The translations under genes and the position numbers were made by a program. This document shows, one piece after another, positions 1 to 11,533 of a DNA stretch of 64,000 bases (positions are counted from its first letter, which is position 1; each line of letters starts with the position of its first letter). The stretch is from Paramecium pentaurelia. Lineage: Eukaryota; Ciliophora; Oligohymenophorea; Peniculida; Parameciidae. Where the stretch lies: contig CAJJDO010000016.1 in assembly GCA_905183005.1 (NCBI GenBank), forward strand, positions 689,949-753,948, written 5' to 3'. The notes beneath the pieces are model-generated. The model was given only the letters and a program-made list of their open reading frames with translations, searched no databases and was not told where the DNA came from.

Positions 1-2
1 TA

Positions 3-1009
3 TCATATATTATATTCAATTTTAGTTTAAGCTCTTATTGGTTATCTTCCTCTATGACCTAATCCAGAGCCTTGAGTTCTTTTTAGTAATGTTTAGGTTT
101 AAGCTAGCATTTAATTTTTGCTCATAGGGAAATGATTTGAAAAAGTCTTACAGAATGAAGAAGCAGATTTAAATCCATTAATTGCAGTTTCTGCTAATTT
201 TTTAGTATTATTTCCATAATAATTAGATTATCTCAAAACACAATTATCCAAATTTTATGCACTTTTTGTAATTTATTTAATTTCTAGCGAATTATTTGGT
301 TTAACGATAGGTGTAAAATTAAAATAATTTTATGCTTCACTTTTTTTAGGAGTCAGAAATAATGATTTGGTTGACATTGCTTTCTAATTGACTCTTTTTA
401 AAGGACTTTAATTTGGAAATTATCTTGTTGTTGATCTTACTTCCATAGATTCTCTTCTATCTCTTTCATTATAACATCTAACATATTAAGTACTTGCAGG
501 TCTTTATTATCTCCTTCTGTTTAATTCAAAATCGAATTATTATAATTGCTGCATAAATCCTGGATTAGGATTGATTTAAGGTCTCCTACTAATGAGAAAT
601 GTAAGTGCAGCTTAAAGTGAGTAATTATATATTTGCATTAAATAGGCTATTACCAATGTAGCACTTCTACTAACTCCAACAAAGCAATGGACTAAAACGT
701 TCTTTGTTTTTCGTTATTCATCAATAAAATGTATAGCTTCTTCAAAATGTCTTCTTATAGGATCATATGCAGTATCATGTAGCATAATCAACTAAAGATG
801 ATGAACATAACTACTTTTTATTCACAATCAAATTTAAGATTAGACAATTCTGTCCCCACAGTTAATACTGCTCCAATCTAGTTTTATTGCATTAATTATG
901 GATTCAAAGCAGCCTCAATTCCACTTAAAAATAATGCTCCATAGTTTTCAATCTTTCCTAAAATTAAATCCATCTGTCCTGATGGGAATGGGGGTCTAGG
1001 TTATAACAT
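3..1009 (-). CDS. Dual-specificity protein phosphatase
   Basis: The predicted protein has 327 residues and one 23-nt intron (792-814). The catalytic loop is directly visible: HCFVGVSRS, the HCx5R signature, with the nucleophile at about Cys101 and Arg at 107. A region before it, HDTAYDPIRRHFEEAI, matches the part of cysteine phosphatases that carries the general-acid Asp, and helical sequence follows. The family removes phosphate from Ser/Thr and Tyr, often on MAP kinases. The C-terminal half is Asn/Gln/Arg-rich with no recognisable domain. The start is the first ATG in frame. Substrate unknown. Confidence 0.9.
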
Positions 1010-1257
1010 ATTTCTCAAATAAAATTAAATATTAATATTAAAATTCATAGCAAAACAAAACAGAACTTTTCATTAAAATTATTTAGTAATTTAAATGCAC
1101 TAATTATTCATATTCATGATTTTAATAAAATTCGTTAACTAAAATATATAAAAATACTATAATATATTAATATTGAACATAAATTCCAAAATTAAAAATA
1201 AAACTGTGGTTTAAATAATTGATATTTTTTATTAATGTATATATAATTAATGTTCCA

Positions 1258-2086
1258 TCAAATCATTCTCTTGACAAGATCATTGATAAGATCTTCTCTA
1301 TTTCCCCAATCTCCTTAATTGATGAATGATTTTCTCTTTGCAATAAAGCCACCTCTTGGTCCTCTCAATTTGAATGCCCTATAAAAATTTAATAAATTAA
1401 TTTATTACCACAAGAATCTGTTTGCTTCCTTGAAGTTAGGTCCTACTGTAACAATCTCATGAATAAGATCTTCAATGCTGTGAATACCAACTTTTCCTAA
1501 TTATTATTCAATCACATTATTGTTTGTGATTGGAATTCTTTAACCATTAATTTTGGCATATCCTCTCTTATAAATAAGATTCTTAATGACAGCTCTTGAT
1601 GGATATCCATAGGTTACATATGGCTCAACTTTTCTGATCATTTCAATTGTAGCCTTGTTGACTCTAACAAAGGCTGCATTGTGAAGTTATCTCAATTTCA
1701 AAAGTCTTAAAGTTTATCTGACTTGTGGATTCAAGGTGTTGATACTATAATATATATCATAATTATATACCCTCTAATTCTTACCACCAAGATTAATTTA
1801 GATTCTGCTGGTACATAGAATCCACCTTCACTTTTTGCCTTACGTATGTTATCAATTAGGCTCTTATCTGCAGCTTTGTATTCATTTTCATAAGCTTAAG
1901 CATTCTTTTCCCATTAAGCTCTTCTTGTTTTGTTTGCTGCTAATCTCTCTGTTCTTCTCTTAGCAACAGCTTCTCTCAATTTGGTATCTCTTGCAGTCTT
2001 CTTAACAATGTTTTCTGGAACCTTTTATCTACACCATCTAATCCAAAAACTTACTCAACTTGCATTTGTGGCTTCTTTTGAGACAT
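1258..2086 (-). CDS. RPL7: 60S ribosomal protein L7 (uL30)
   Basis: The protein has 248 residues and three introns (1379-1408, 1745-1770, 2029-2054). Landmarks of eukaryotic uL30 are clear: VRINKATI-like VRVNKATIEM, the EPYVTYGYP segment, LIYKRGYAKING, EDLIHEIVTVG, and a C-terminus EGDWGNREDLINDLVKRM. Length matches the family (about 245-250). It is a core component of the large ribosomal subunit. The start gives a short lysine/glutamine-rich N-terminal extension typical of L7. The intron at 2029-2054 interrupts the codons just after the start and is needed to keep frame. Confidence 0.97.
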
Positions 2087-2714
2087 TTTAAAGCAAAATA
2101 AAATCTTAAATTTTAAAATCAAATCAACTAAAACTTCTTATTCATATTCAATCCCCTATTTCTAATATAAAATACAATTTTGAATTCTCTCAGAATTATC
2201 TCTCTTTTATGTTAGCTTAACAAATCAATATTTGAATCATTTAAAATAATTGTTGATAGTCTATTTTAGAATAGAAAATTGATTCATTTTGAATTTCCTT
2301 TATAAAATTTAATTTTATTCCTAAAGTATTAAAATTGATCAATATTTCTATATCTAATGAAGATATTCATTAGATATTATAATCTACAATAAAAATAAAA
2401 TTTAACTTAATATTATAAAGAATATTTTATGCTTTACACTCTCTTATAACTCAATCTTATGAAATAATAAAAATTATCATCTTGTGTATATGATGATTCC
2501 ATTGTTTTTCTCATGTTTTAAACAAAAATTAAATCACTAATCTTAAACTATTTTTATGATTCTTTAATGTATTTCAATTATTTGTCTATATAAAAATAAA
2601 TATCAGAGAAGCAGAATTCCATTCAGTTATTCATGATTTTCATAAAATTATCATCATTATTCCTTATTTAGATAGTGTTTCCTTATTTATTTATCAATCA
2701 AATAAATATTAATT
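2087..2714. other. Intergenic spacer, no gene seen
   Basis: 628 bp of AT-rich sequence between divergent genes for uL30 and the amidase. Both promoters must lie here. I see no RNA gene, repeat array or convincing reading frame. Confidence 0.6.
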
Positions 2715-5150
2715 ATGGGAATCAAAATTTCTATATTTTTATCTGCAATAATAGGACTATTATGTGCATTTAAGATATTTTCATACTTGAGTGTACCATC
2801 TTATTAATCAATCATACACATAAATAGAGATCATGATATAAAAATTTATAGAGATAAATTTGGTGTACCACACATTTAAGCTCACTCATTATCGGATGCT
2901 CTATATGCCTAAGGATTTGTTTAAGCTTAAGATAGATTATGGTAATTACACATTAGAAAAATGGCATCTTAAGGCAGATTATCTGAAATATTTGGAGAAC
3001 GTACTTTGAAAGTTGATTAATATTTTAGAAGTTTAGATTATTTGGATTCAGCAAGAAGAATTGTTAATTAATTGAGTATTGAAGGTTAATAGTTATTTTA
3101 AGCCTTTATTGATGGAATTAATTAAGGAAGAAATTCTTTTACACTTTTACCAATAGAATTCTAATTGACTCGTTCAAATTTTATTGAATGGGAAATATAT
3201 GATATGATATGTTTTATTAAATTTATGGCTTTAACAACTATGAATGATTTTCATTTTGAAATGATGAGATCTTCTATTAAAGAATTTGATTTAGAAACAA
3301 TTAAATATTTAACTGGTATAGGACCAGATAATTTATTTGATATTGAAACTACTACAATAAATTAATAGGAATTGAAAGAATAAACTCATTTATATAGTGA
3401 TGAATTTTACAATATAAAATCACCATCAAATATTTAAGTTGCTGATCTTATGCAATCCTATAAATTTTTAATTGATAATGTTATACCTTTAAGTGTTGGA
3501 AGTAATAGTTGGGCAGTACATGGAAATTTTACTAATACAGGTTATCCATTTTTAGCATCAGATCCACACTTAGAAAATGGATTGCCATCTTAATGGTATT
3601 AAAGTACAACAACTTTCCCTAATGGAGAATTTATAGCTGGAGGAGCTGTTGTAGGTTTACCTTATATATTATCAGGCAGAACAAAGAGTTTAGCATGGGG
3701 AATCACTATTTCATATGCTGATGTTAGTGATTTATATGAAGAATAATTAAAAGAAATTGATGGGAAAATGCATTATTTATTCTAAGAAAAATGGTATCCC
3801 ACCAAAGAGAAAGTTGAACTCATCCGTTATGATGATAAGATATATGAAATGAAAATTCATAGAACACATCATGGACCTATCTTAAATTTCTACTTTGATG
3901 ATAGAGGAACAAAAACTATCAAATAATTAGAAAAGACCTATTCTTTAAGATCATTAATAGATATTGATGATAATTATGGACCAGAGTATTTTCAATAAAT
4001 TATAATATTAGAGCTATGATACGTTTTATATAAGGAACAGATCTGAGTGAATAATTAAAGCTTCTTAAAAAGGTTGTGTATCCTGGTTTAGGAATGATTT
4101 TTGCTTCATAAAAAGATATAGCTTATATGATTGTTGGAAAATAAGTGATAAAATCAGGACATCCTGATGATTATGGTTTTATAAAAAAAGGATGGAATGG
4201 AGAAACAGAATGGCTAGGTTTCATTCCTGAAAATGAACATCCAATTATAATAAATCCTCCTAAAGGATTTGTTGCTACTGCTAACAATAGATTTTTCCCT
4301 AAAAATGAAAAATATCATACTAATTGGAATATCAATCCTACTGGTAGAGCTCATAGGATTTATTAAGTTTTATCTGAAATTGTACCAAATAAGGTTAATT
4401 ATGAATAAATGAAATAATTACAATTAGATACAGTTGATAGTTATGCAAAATAAAGTTGGATATATTTTAAAAAATTTATACAATCTGAATATTTTAAAGA
4501 ATAAATGGACTCTTGGGATTTCAATTTAACTATATAATCAAAATAAGCTACTCTTTATATGTTATTTGAACATTATTATTCTTAAAGTTTTAAAAATTTA
4601 CCTCCTAGATGGTCATAAACATATAATTTTGATTCTTTCTTTTTCTTAGAATTAACAAGATTTAAAGAAAATGGAAAATGGTGTCTTCCTTATACTTGTT
4701 CTTAACTTTTAAATTAGGCAGTTGATAAAGCTGTTGAACATTTCAAATAATTACCAAAATAAGAATGGGGAAACAATCATAAAAAATTTTAAGGACATTT
4801 TACCTTTAAAGATAAATTTTTAGGTATTTTTGATAGAGAAATACCATTTGGTGGAAATCGAAGGTTATTTTATATATTAATATTTTAGAACCCCATCTGT
4901 ATCTACATTAGATATATCTTCAGTACCATTTAGAGGTTTAGCTGGTGCAAATTATAGAATGCTTGTATCAATGGCACCTGGTGATGTTGGATAATTTATT
5001 GTAGATGGTGGTGTAAGTGGAAATCCTTTGTCAGAACATTATGATAATCAATTATCATTATATGCAGAAGGGAAATATATATCAATGTATCAAAAATAAT
5101 TTGAAAAATTAACCTTGCTCAAGAAAGTTGAATAAAGTGAAGATCTATGA
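2715..5150 (+). CDS. Penicillin amidase (S45) family hydrolase
   Basis: The protein has 794 residues and two introns (3986-4011 and 4864-4888; the second starts GTT rather than GTA). An N-terminal hydrophobic stretch (about residues 4-25) looks like a signal peptide or anchor. Hallmarks of the S45 Ntn-hydrolases are visible: YRDKFGVPHIQA, QGFVQAQDRLWQLHIRK, GRLSEIFGER, and VGSNSWAVHG, in which Ser263 would become the N-terminal nucleophile after autocleavage. GYPFLASDPHLE and GLPYILSGRTKSLAWGIT follow. Known members cleave amide bonds of acylated compounds (penicillins, acyl-homoserine lactones). The natural substrate here is unknown; a lysosomal or secreted site is an inference from the N-terminus. 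Confidence 0.9.
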
Positions 5151-5241
5151 AATTTATTTGTAAAAAAATATAATTAAATATTCATAAAGAACTTTTATTG
5201 AATATTTTTATCTATTTTTGTCATAAAATAAATTATTATTT

Positions 5242-5889
5242 ATGCTCTAATCTATAATTCGCTTTTCTTTTAGTAAATTTGTTCCATCAAAAGTTACATG
5301 TTGGAATTGTAAATCAAATGAGTTTATAAACAGATTTATTTGTGGTTAGTGCAAATATTTAAAAGAGCCTTCTCTTTAATTAGGAGATGTTAATTACTTT
5401 TAGCTTTTTGATTTACCAATTCAAATTAATATAGAAACCAAATATTTAGAAGACAAATATAGATCATTACAATTAAAATTTCATCCTGATCGATTTGTGA
5501 CTATGCCTTAAATCAATATTTCATATAGTTAAGAATATTCTGCCTTTATCAATGAAGCTTACTCTGTATTGAAAAATATTCATGAGAGAGCAGAATACAT
5601 TGTATATACATTAAATATAATTTAGTTGTCTTTAAAGGGATTTTAAATTAAAGAGTGTAGTGTATTATTAGATCTAGAGTTTATGGAAGAAATTTTAGAA
5701 TTATAATCTTAAGTGCAAAGATAACAAAATATATCTGAAATTAATAAAAAGAATAATTTAGAAATTGAAAGAATGACATAATAAATAATTTAAGATATCT
5801 CAAATGAGCAATATGAAAAAGCCTACTAAATCATACTTTATTTAAAATATAGATAAAGATTAAGGGATTAGATTTCAATACATATCTGA
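5242..5889 (+). CDS. HSCB: HscB/Jac1 J-type co-chaperone for iron-sulfur cluster assembly
   Basis: Intronless, 215 residues. A basic, Ser/Phe-rich N-terminus suggests a mitochondrial presequence. It is followed by a CWNC...CGQC zinc-binding motif as in animal and plant HSCB, a J domain with the HPD triad (KFHPDRF), and NEAYSVLKNIHERAEYI, typical of the family. A C-terminal helical bundle follows, as expected for binding the ISCU scaffold. The family stimulates the mitochondrial Hsp70 that transfers Fe-S clusters from ISCU. The gene lies only 91 bp after the amidase stop. Confidence 0.93.
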
Positions 5890-6378
5890 AATTTATGCTC
5901 GTTTATAAAATCAATATGATAATTGTAATTCTCTAAATTTATGATTAATTTTTACTTAAATTAAGTTATTTTTTTTAATTATTAAGAAAACTTAAGAATT
6001 ACTCATAAATATTAAGTTTTATGATTAATAAATATTATTATTATCATTTTTATATTAAATTCAGAAAATTCTTAGTTATTATTTTATTCATCTTAACTAA
6101 CCATCTTACATTTCAAAAATTAAATCAATTTTTCTACAAATTCTTATTATTTAAAAATTAATACTAATATTATTTATTCGTTATTTTCATCTCAATTAAA
6201 ATTTCTTAAAAATAATTGTACATTTCTAATGAAAAATTAGAATAAAATTATTATCCTCTTTTAATACTGAAAATAAAACAGTTCATTATTAATTAACTTA
6301 TCATTAATAATAAATCATTAAGAGATTGATTATAGTTTACTTTGTAATGGCTAAGTAATATTAATAAAAATAATTATT
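5890..6378. other. Intergenic spacer, no gene seen
   Basis: 489 bp of AT-rich sequence between two plus-strand genes. An ATG near 6348 gives only a very short frame ending at TGA, so I treat it as noncoding. Confidence 0.55.
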
Positions 6379-7058
6379 ATGAAAAAAATATTTCCTTCAA
6401 ACACTTAAAATGGGATATTAATTGTAGATCCTGATCAAACTACTGTTCAAAGACTCCATTAATCCCAAACTTCTAAAGCAAATTTCTCTGTAGTCCCTAG
6501 TGAACCTGGATAATCATTATACGAGATTATTGAGAAGAACAAACTACAATATATAGAATATTATGGCTTATATACAGAATTAAGGCTAATGGAAAATATG
6601 GCAGGTTTTTATTTATAAATAAATGATAGGTTTGAAATCGATGCCCGAAAAACTAAAATTACTTGAAAACTTTTTTAATATGTTTGAGGAAATGATGTAA
6701 TGCTTAAATACTATTCTAAATAACCTAATCTTGATTAACTTTACTTCTTAAGATTTTAAACAGATATACAATACTACTCCAGAAAATGTTGCTAATACTC
6801 TTTTTAAGGATATTAAGGTATGAACAAATATAATTCAAGACTCTTGAAGGTCTTCATTTAGAACTATAATATTAATCATCACTAAGATATTTGGAGACCG
6901 TACTTGAGGCACTTGATTTTAATCCAGATCAATCAAAAAAGTTATATTAATTGGATGTAAAACAATGGTCATCCTAATGTTATGCTCACTTAAACCAACA
7001 TATCACTACCCGTAGTATGAAAGTTCGAGATAAAACGATGTGTTGTTGCAAAGTATGA
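6379..7058 (+). CDS. Hypothetical protein, helical
   Basis: Predicted 210 residues after removing two introns (6605-6629 and 6818-6839, the latter ending CAAG). I do not recognise the family. The N-terminus is polar (Ser/Gln/Thr) and the rest is rich in Leu, Asn, Lys and Glu in a pattern suggesting helices. It ends with a CCCK-like cysteine triplet (residues about 206-208), which could be a lipidation site, but this is speculation. Frame closure supports the model; the start is the first ATG of the open frame. Confidence 0.6.
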
Positions 7059-7765
7059 ATTATTAGCTATATTCATATCTCTTTATTTAAAGTGAATGAC
7101 TTCACTTTTAAATTGTAACATCATAAACTTAAATAAATATTATCATTAAGTGTTTTAATAAATTCCTAATCTCTATTCTCAAATTCTAATCTTAACATTT
7201 TTTATTTAATATAAGATAGGGTTCAAATTGAAAAAATATTCTTAATTTCTTTATAGCTTAAATGAATAAACTAAATTACAGAGTAGGGATTTTAAGAATA
7301 TTTTGTGAAAATCAAAATTATTAAATAAACACTAAAATTTATATTAGGTTTATAGTTATCAAAATCTTATGCATAAGAACCTTTACATTTAAATTAAGAA
7401 GCAATAAATTTATTGATTATTTCAGATTCTTTGATTATAAATCAAGTGCAGATTCAATAGAAAGTCAACATTTGAATTTATACTTGATAACAAATTTATC
7501 TCATAATGTTAATGATATTCTAATATTTTTAATATTATTTATATTATCTAATCTATTGATGAAGAAGAATAAATAAAAATTTTATATTATTTTTAGAAAT
7601 CTTATTGATGTATAAATTTTGTCTAAATTATTGGTATTCTATATATTTATGATTTTTGTTTTGTTTTGTAAATATAAAATAATAATACATTATTTTCAGT
7701 TTATTCTCTTCTTTTATTTTTAAGGTATAAGTAAAAAATGAAGCTTTAACATTATTTAATTTAAC
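7059..7765. other. Intergenic spacer, no gene seen
   Basis: About 700 bp of AT-rich DNA. I found no credible reading frame, RNA gene or repeat array in either strand by eye. Confidence 0.5.
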
Positions 7766-8224
7766 ATGAACGATTTATTCAAAGAGATTGATGACACTAA
7801 TTCAGATACTTCTATTATAGATTTCAATTTTGAGTCTGATGATGAAGAAATTATAGATAAAAATGATTAACCTATTTAAGTTATTTAAGATCAAGTAGAA
7901 ATTGTTAATCAAGAAGAATAAATCATTTTAGAGAAAGGTTCATCAATTTAAGGTTAATAAAATTGCTAAGAACAAAATACCTTTGAGTAATAAGGAGAAT
8001 AAAATGTGATTTCTTTACCAGTATAACATGATCATTTAAAGCCAAAACTAATAAAATACAAAAAACATAGAGAATGTAATTTACAATAAGGTTATCAAAT
8101 TTTAAAGACATTTGGATATTTTGCTCATACTTCATACAAAAATGTATAATAGAAGAAAGAACAAGCATTTTAAAAAATTACAAATTATATAATTTCAGGG
8201 GTTGAAAAGATAAAAAGATTATGA
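7766..8224 (+). CDS. Hypothetical acidic, glutamine-rich protein
   Basis: Intronless, 152 residues. The first third is very acidic (runs of Asp/Glu such as ESDDEEIIDKND) and Gln-rich. The last third is basic with Lys/Gln (KYKKHRECNLQQGY). No known domain was recognised. It converges on the EF-hand gene, with only 23 bp between the two stop codons. Confidence 0.6.
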
Positions 8225-8247
8225 TTTATTGTATATACTTAATGAAT

Positions 8248-9999
8248 TCATTATTAATTTGGATCCATCTATATTCCTAAGTATAAATGCTTATCATTAG
8301 TTCTTAGTTATCTATGAAATAATTGAAAATCATCCTTATAATTATATTTAAACAAAATACTTTAGCACTGGCCCCTTCCCTTAAAACTTAAAATAGAATT
8401 AAGCCTGGTTCCTAGTAGTTCCCCTTATCTATAAAGTTAGGTCTTCTATGATCAACAAAATTATGATTTAAATCTGCAGTTGGAAAATATTTAATCCATT
8501 ATTTGGTTTATTTATGAGTGCCCATACAATCATCAATATAATCTTATTGTTTTTGTTCTTCTTTCATTTGTTTCTTCTCATCTTCTTCTATAGCAAATTA
8601 TGGTCTTTAATCATGCTCAGACATCATATGTGGATTAGTTAATGGGTCAGGTTTAATTCTTGTCTATATTTATGAATTAAACTACTTTAAATAAGGCTTT
8701 CTTCTTATCTAATACTTCATCTCTAAATTTATGAGTTGAGGGAGGATTATAGAAATCTTATAATTTCTCTTTTTCTCTCTATTTTAAATTAGCCAATTTA
8801 TTTTTTAATGTTTGAACATCTTCAGGTTTAAAGGTAGCATAAAATATAGGCTTATCTGGATCTTAATCTTCATTATGTTATTTTTTGGTTTATTTTGGTT
8901 GAAAATACTTTTAATCAGATGTTTAAAAGCCTGTTTCAGATAATCCATGATAAGGTTTCTTCAATAAAACAGGTTATGAAAGATATTTAGTAGCAGTTTA
9001 ACCTAATTATTATGTTTAATTGTAATCTTGAAATTGTTTTTGTGAATTCATTTTGTCTACTTTATAATTTAAATTTTCTGGCATAAATTTAAATATAGGA
9101 TTTCTACTAGATTTACATAGTTTGGGTTCTTTACTTAAACGTTCTGCTTCATTATAATAAGCTTATGTTTCAAATTTAAGTGTAGGATATTATTAATCAT
9201 TATTATTGCTATTGAATAATTAAATGATAATACAATTTAGAATTAACTACTTTTTCAAATGGATAATCAGTACTTTGCTCTTTGATGATTCCATTATTAA
9301 TTGGTTTAATCATTATTGTTTCTTAAAGTAGAATTCCTGCTTCTGGTTATTGTTCAGGAAACTATCTTGGTTCTTATAATTCAGAGGTATGAATAATTTG
9401 TGATTATGATGAATTCAATTTAGGTTTAAAAGGAAATGGTTCCATTTCATGCATGTCATGAACTTTACTAATTTTAACAGGTGGCAGATCATGATTTGTT
9501 GGTAATTTCTCACCTGCTGCTAATAACAATTAAATCCAATGATCTCTAAAAGGCCTTGATTTTTCAACCCATATATGATCTTAATTTATAACATAATGAA
9601 GTTAAACTATTTGATATTCAAATAATAATACCAGCTCCTAATATTTCATCTATATTAATTGGTTCTTTTAGTTATTCTTTAAATGCTACTATTCTTTTAC
9701 TAATTGCTTCATCAATCATGGCTTGGGCTAACTTAAAATAAAAAGAAATTTACTTCATCTTCAAAAAATAAATAATGCTTTTTGCTAAAAACTAATATAT
9801 CATCCTTTTTAATCCATCCATCATTGTCTTAATCCATTTTTTCAATTAATCGCTGAATTGATATTCTTGGAATTTAAGTAGTTTTATGAATTAGTTTATC
9901 ATATTTCTTTGGTACACTATATGATTTGTTTGAAGAGGAGAATTTTTATTGTAATCTTGACTATGGTATATCATCATATTGATCTTTAATATTTTCCAT
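8248..9999 (-). CDS. EF-hand protein, possibly ciliary or cytoskeletal
   Basis: Predicted 543 residues with five introns (8335-8360, 8664-8685, 9209-9233, 9607-9631, 9732-9753). One EF-hand is visible at residues 56-67, MDQDNDGWIKKDD, with Asp at positions 1, 3 and 5, Gly at 6 and Asp instead of Glu at 12. Downstream are a helical Lys-rich stretch, WVEKSRPFRDHW and a long polar region with scattered Pro/Tyr. The arrangement resembles axonemal proteins, but I cannot assign a named family. The stop is 23 bp from the convergent neighbour and the start is 52 bp downstream of the next minus-strand gene. Confidence 0.75.
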
Positions 10000-10051
10000 T
10001 ATTATTATATTTAATAATGATATTAAAATGTGAAACTGATTCTAATAATAA

Positions 10052-11317
10052 TCAATCTTTTAGAGGGTCGAACTCATTTAAGCTCATACCAAGAGTTTCT
10101 AAATTTTTCACTGCTGTTTCCTAAGTTTTATAATATTTATTAATTGTATCAAAAGAATTTGTATTTTTAAATCCATTTTCATAAACCAATGATAGATACT
10201 TACCTAAGTGAAATTAAAAATTTTCTGTTTTATAATCTAATTTATTTAAAATCTCATGATTATTAAATTCATTAATCAAATAATCTTCAATTATATTCAT
10301 TGGAGCAGGTTGATCCAATTTTTTACACACTGTTTAATAAATCTTGTATAATTTGTATTGATTAAATTAACTAAAATTTATTGCATATTGAAATTTTTAA
10401 AGTATATATTTATTTTCTTAATCAAGATCTTTCAAATAGTCTTTAAATTATTGCAAAATAATTGAATCTTAAAAATGGCCCTAAAATCTTAATTCAGAAA
10501 TTTTAGAAAAACTTTCTATCTTACTTGAATTTAGATATAAAGTGGGATGCTTTTAAATCTCTTTTGTTGGTTATATAACATATAAATAAAACATCAAATA
10601 AGCTCTTAGAAAAAAAGACAGAGTTACAATGAAATTTATATCTTCTTCATGATATTATATTTTGACTATTAAAGAAGTAATTATAAACCAAACCATATAA
10701 TAAGCTAAAACATCAAGAGTAAGTTTATATAGTTTATCTTCTAAGTGATAAAAAATTATGTATCCCATTAAAATGATACAAAGTAATTCTTCAATAAAAC
10801 TATTAATCATAATATATTTTTTGTTATTATGATAATTCTCTAACCAATTAGATAAATCACTATTGGAATCAGTATAAGTAGTTATAAATGATAATAATGT
10901 AAATCCAATAAAAGAATATATATATCCAGATAACAATAATTTTTTTTCGCTTGAATAAAATTATGCCACCACACTTTTAGGATTCAATACGTTGTTATTA
11001 AAAGCTACTGTTAATCTTGCTGTTTTCAAAAAGGCAAATGAAAAGCAACATCCTCTTGAAAAAGTATAAAAAAATGCTATAAATCCTTTACTAAAAGGAT
11101 TTTCGATTTTATAATCATTCAAGAACATACTGATTTCTATCAGCAATAAAAATTAACTAATTATAAGAAATATTCCTTAATGTAATGTTATTGTAGGTGA
11201 TAATTGCTTAAGAGGATAATGGACCTAATTCTTGTAAAATTTTCGTAAATAAGCTAATTGGTAGATTGATCCGATAATCTAGATTACAAATATTGAAATT
11301 AGTAATAGTATGCTCAT
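10052..11317 (-). CDS. Seven-TM protein with RGS-like C-terminal domain
   Basis: Intronless, 421 residues. Seven hydrophobic segments can be counted in the first 240 residues or so, the first at the N-terminus (ILLLISIFVIQIIGSIY) and the last FIVTLSFFLRAYLMFYLYVI. The cytosolic tail (about 270-400) has the pattern of an RGS fold: ILQQFKDYLKDLDQENKYIL, then FNQYKLYKIYQTVCKK. RGS domains speed GTP hydrolysis by G-alpha subunits. The closest known layout is the plant receptor-like AtRGS1. The RGS assignment is from pattern only and could be wrong. Confidence 0.7.
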
Positions 11318-11533
11318 CTTAAATAATATTAATAAAAAATGATTATTATATAAAAGATTTCTTTTGATAGAAATATAAACTAAGTTTCTTGAATAATTAA
11401 ATTTTAATAAATAAAACTACTTGATAATTATATAAATCATGATAAAATGAAATAATAATTATAAATAGATAGAGTCTAACAATAAAACAATGTAACAATT
11501 TAACTGTAATTATTATTTAATATTAACGATGTA

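Noticed and set aside
2715..5150. Many in-frame TAA and TAG codons read as pseudogene stops
   Set aside because: They are glutamine in this code; conserved motifs continue across them and only TGA ends genes.
8335..8360. Alternative C-terminus of the EF-hand protein without the last intron
   Set aside because: The unspliced reading gives a hydrophobic, unlikely tail, whereas splicing yields a polar end and a stop 23 bp from the neighbour.
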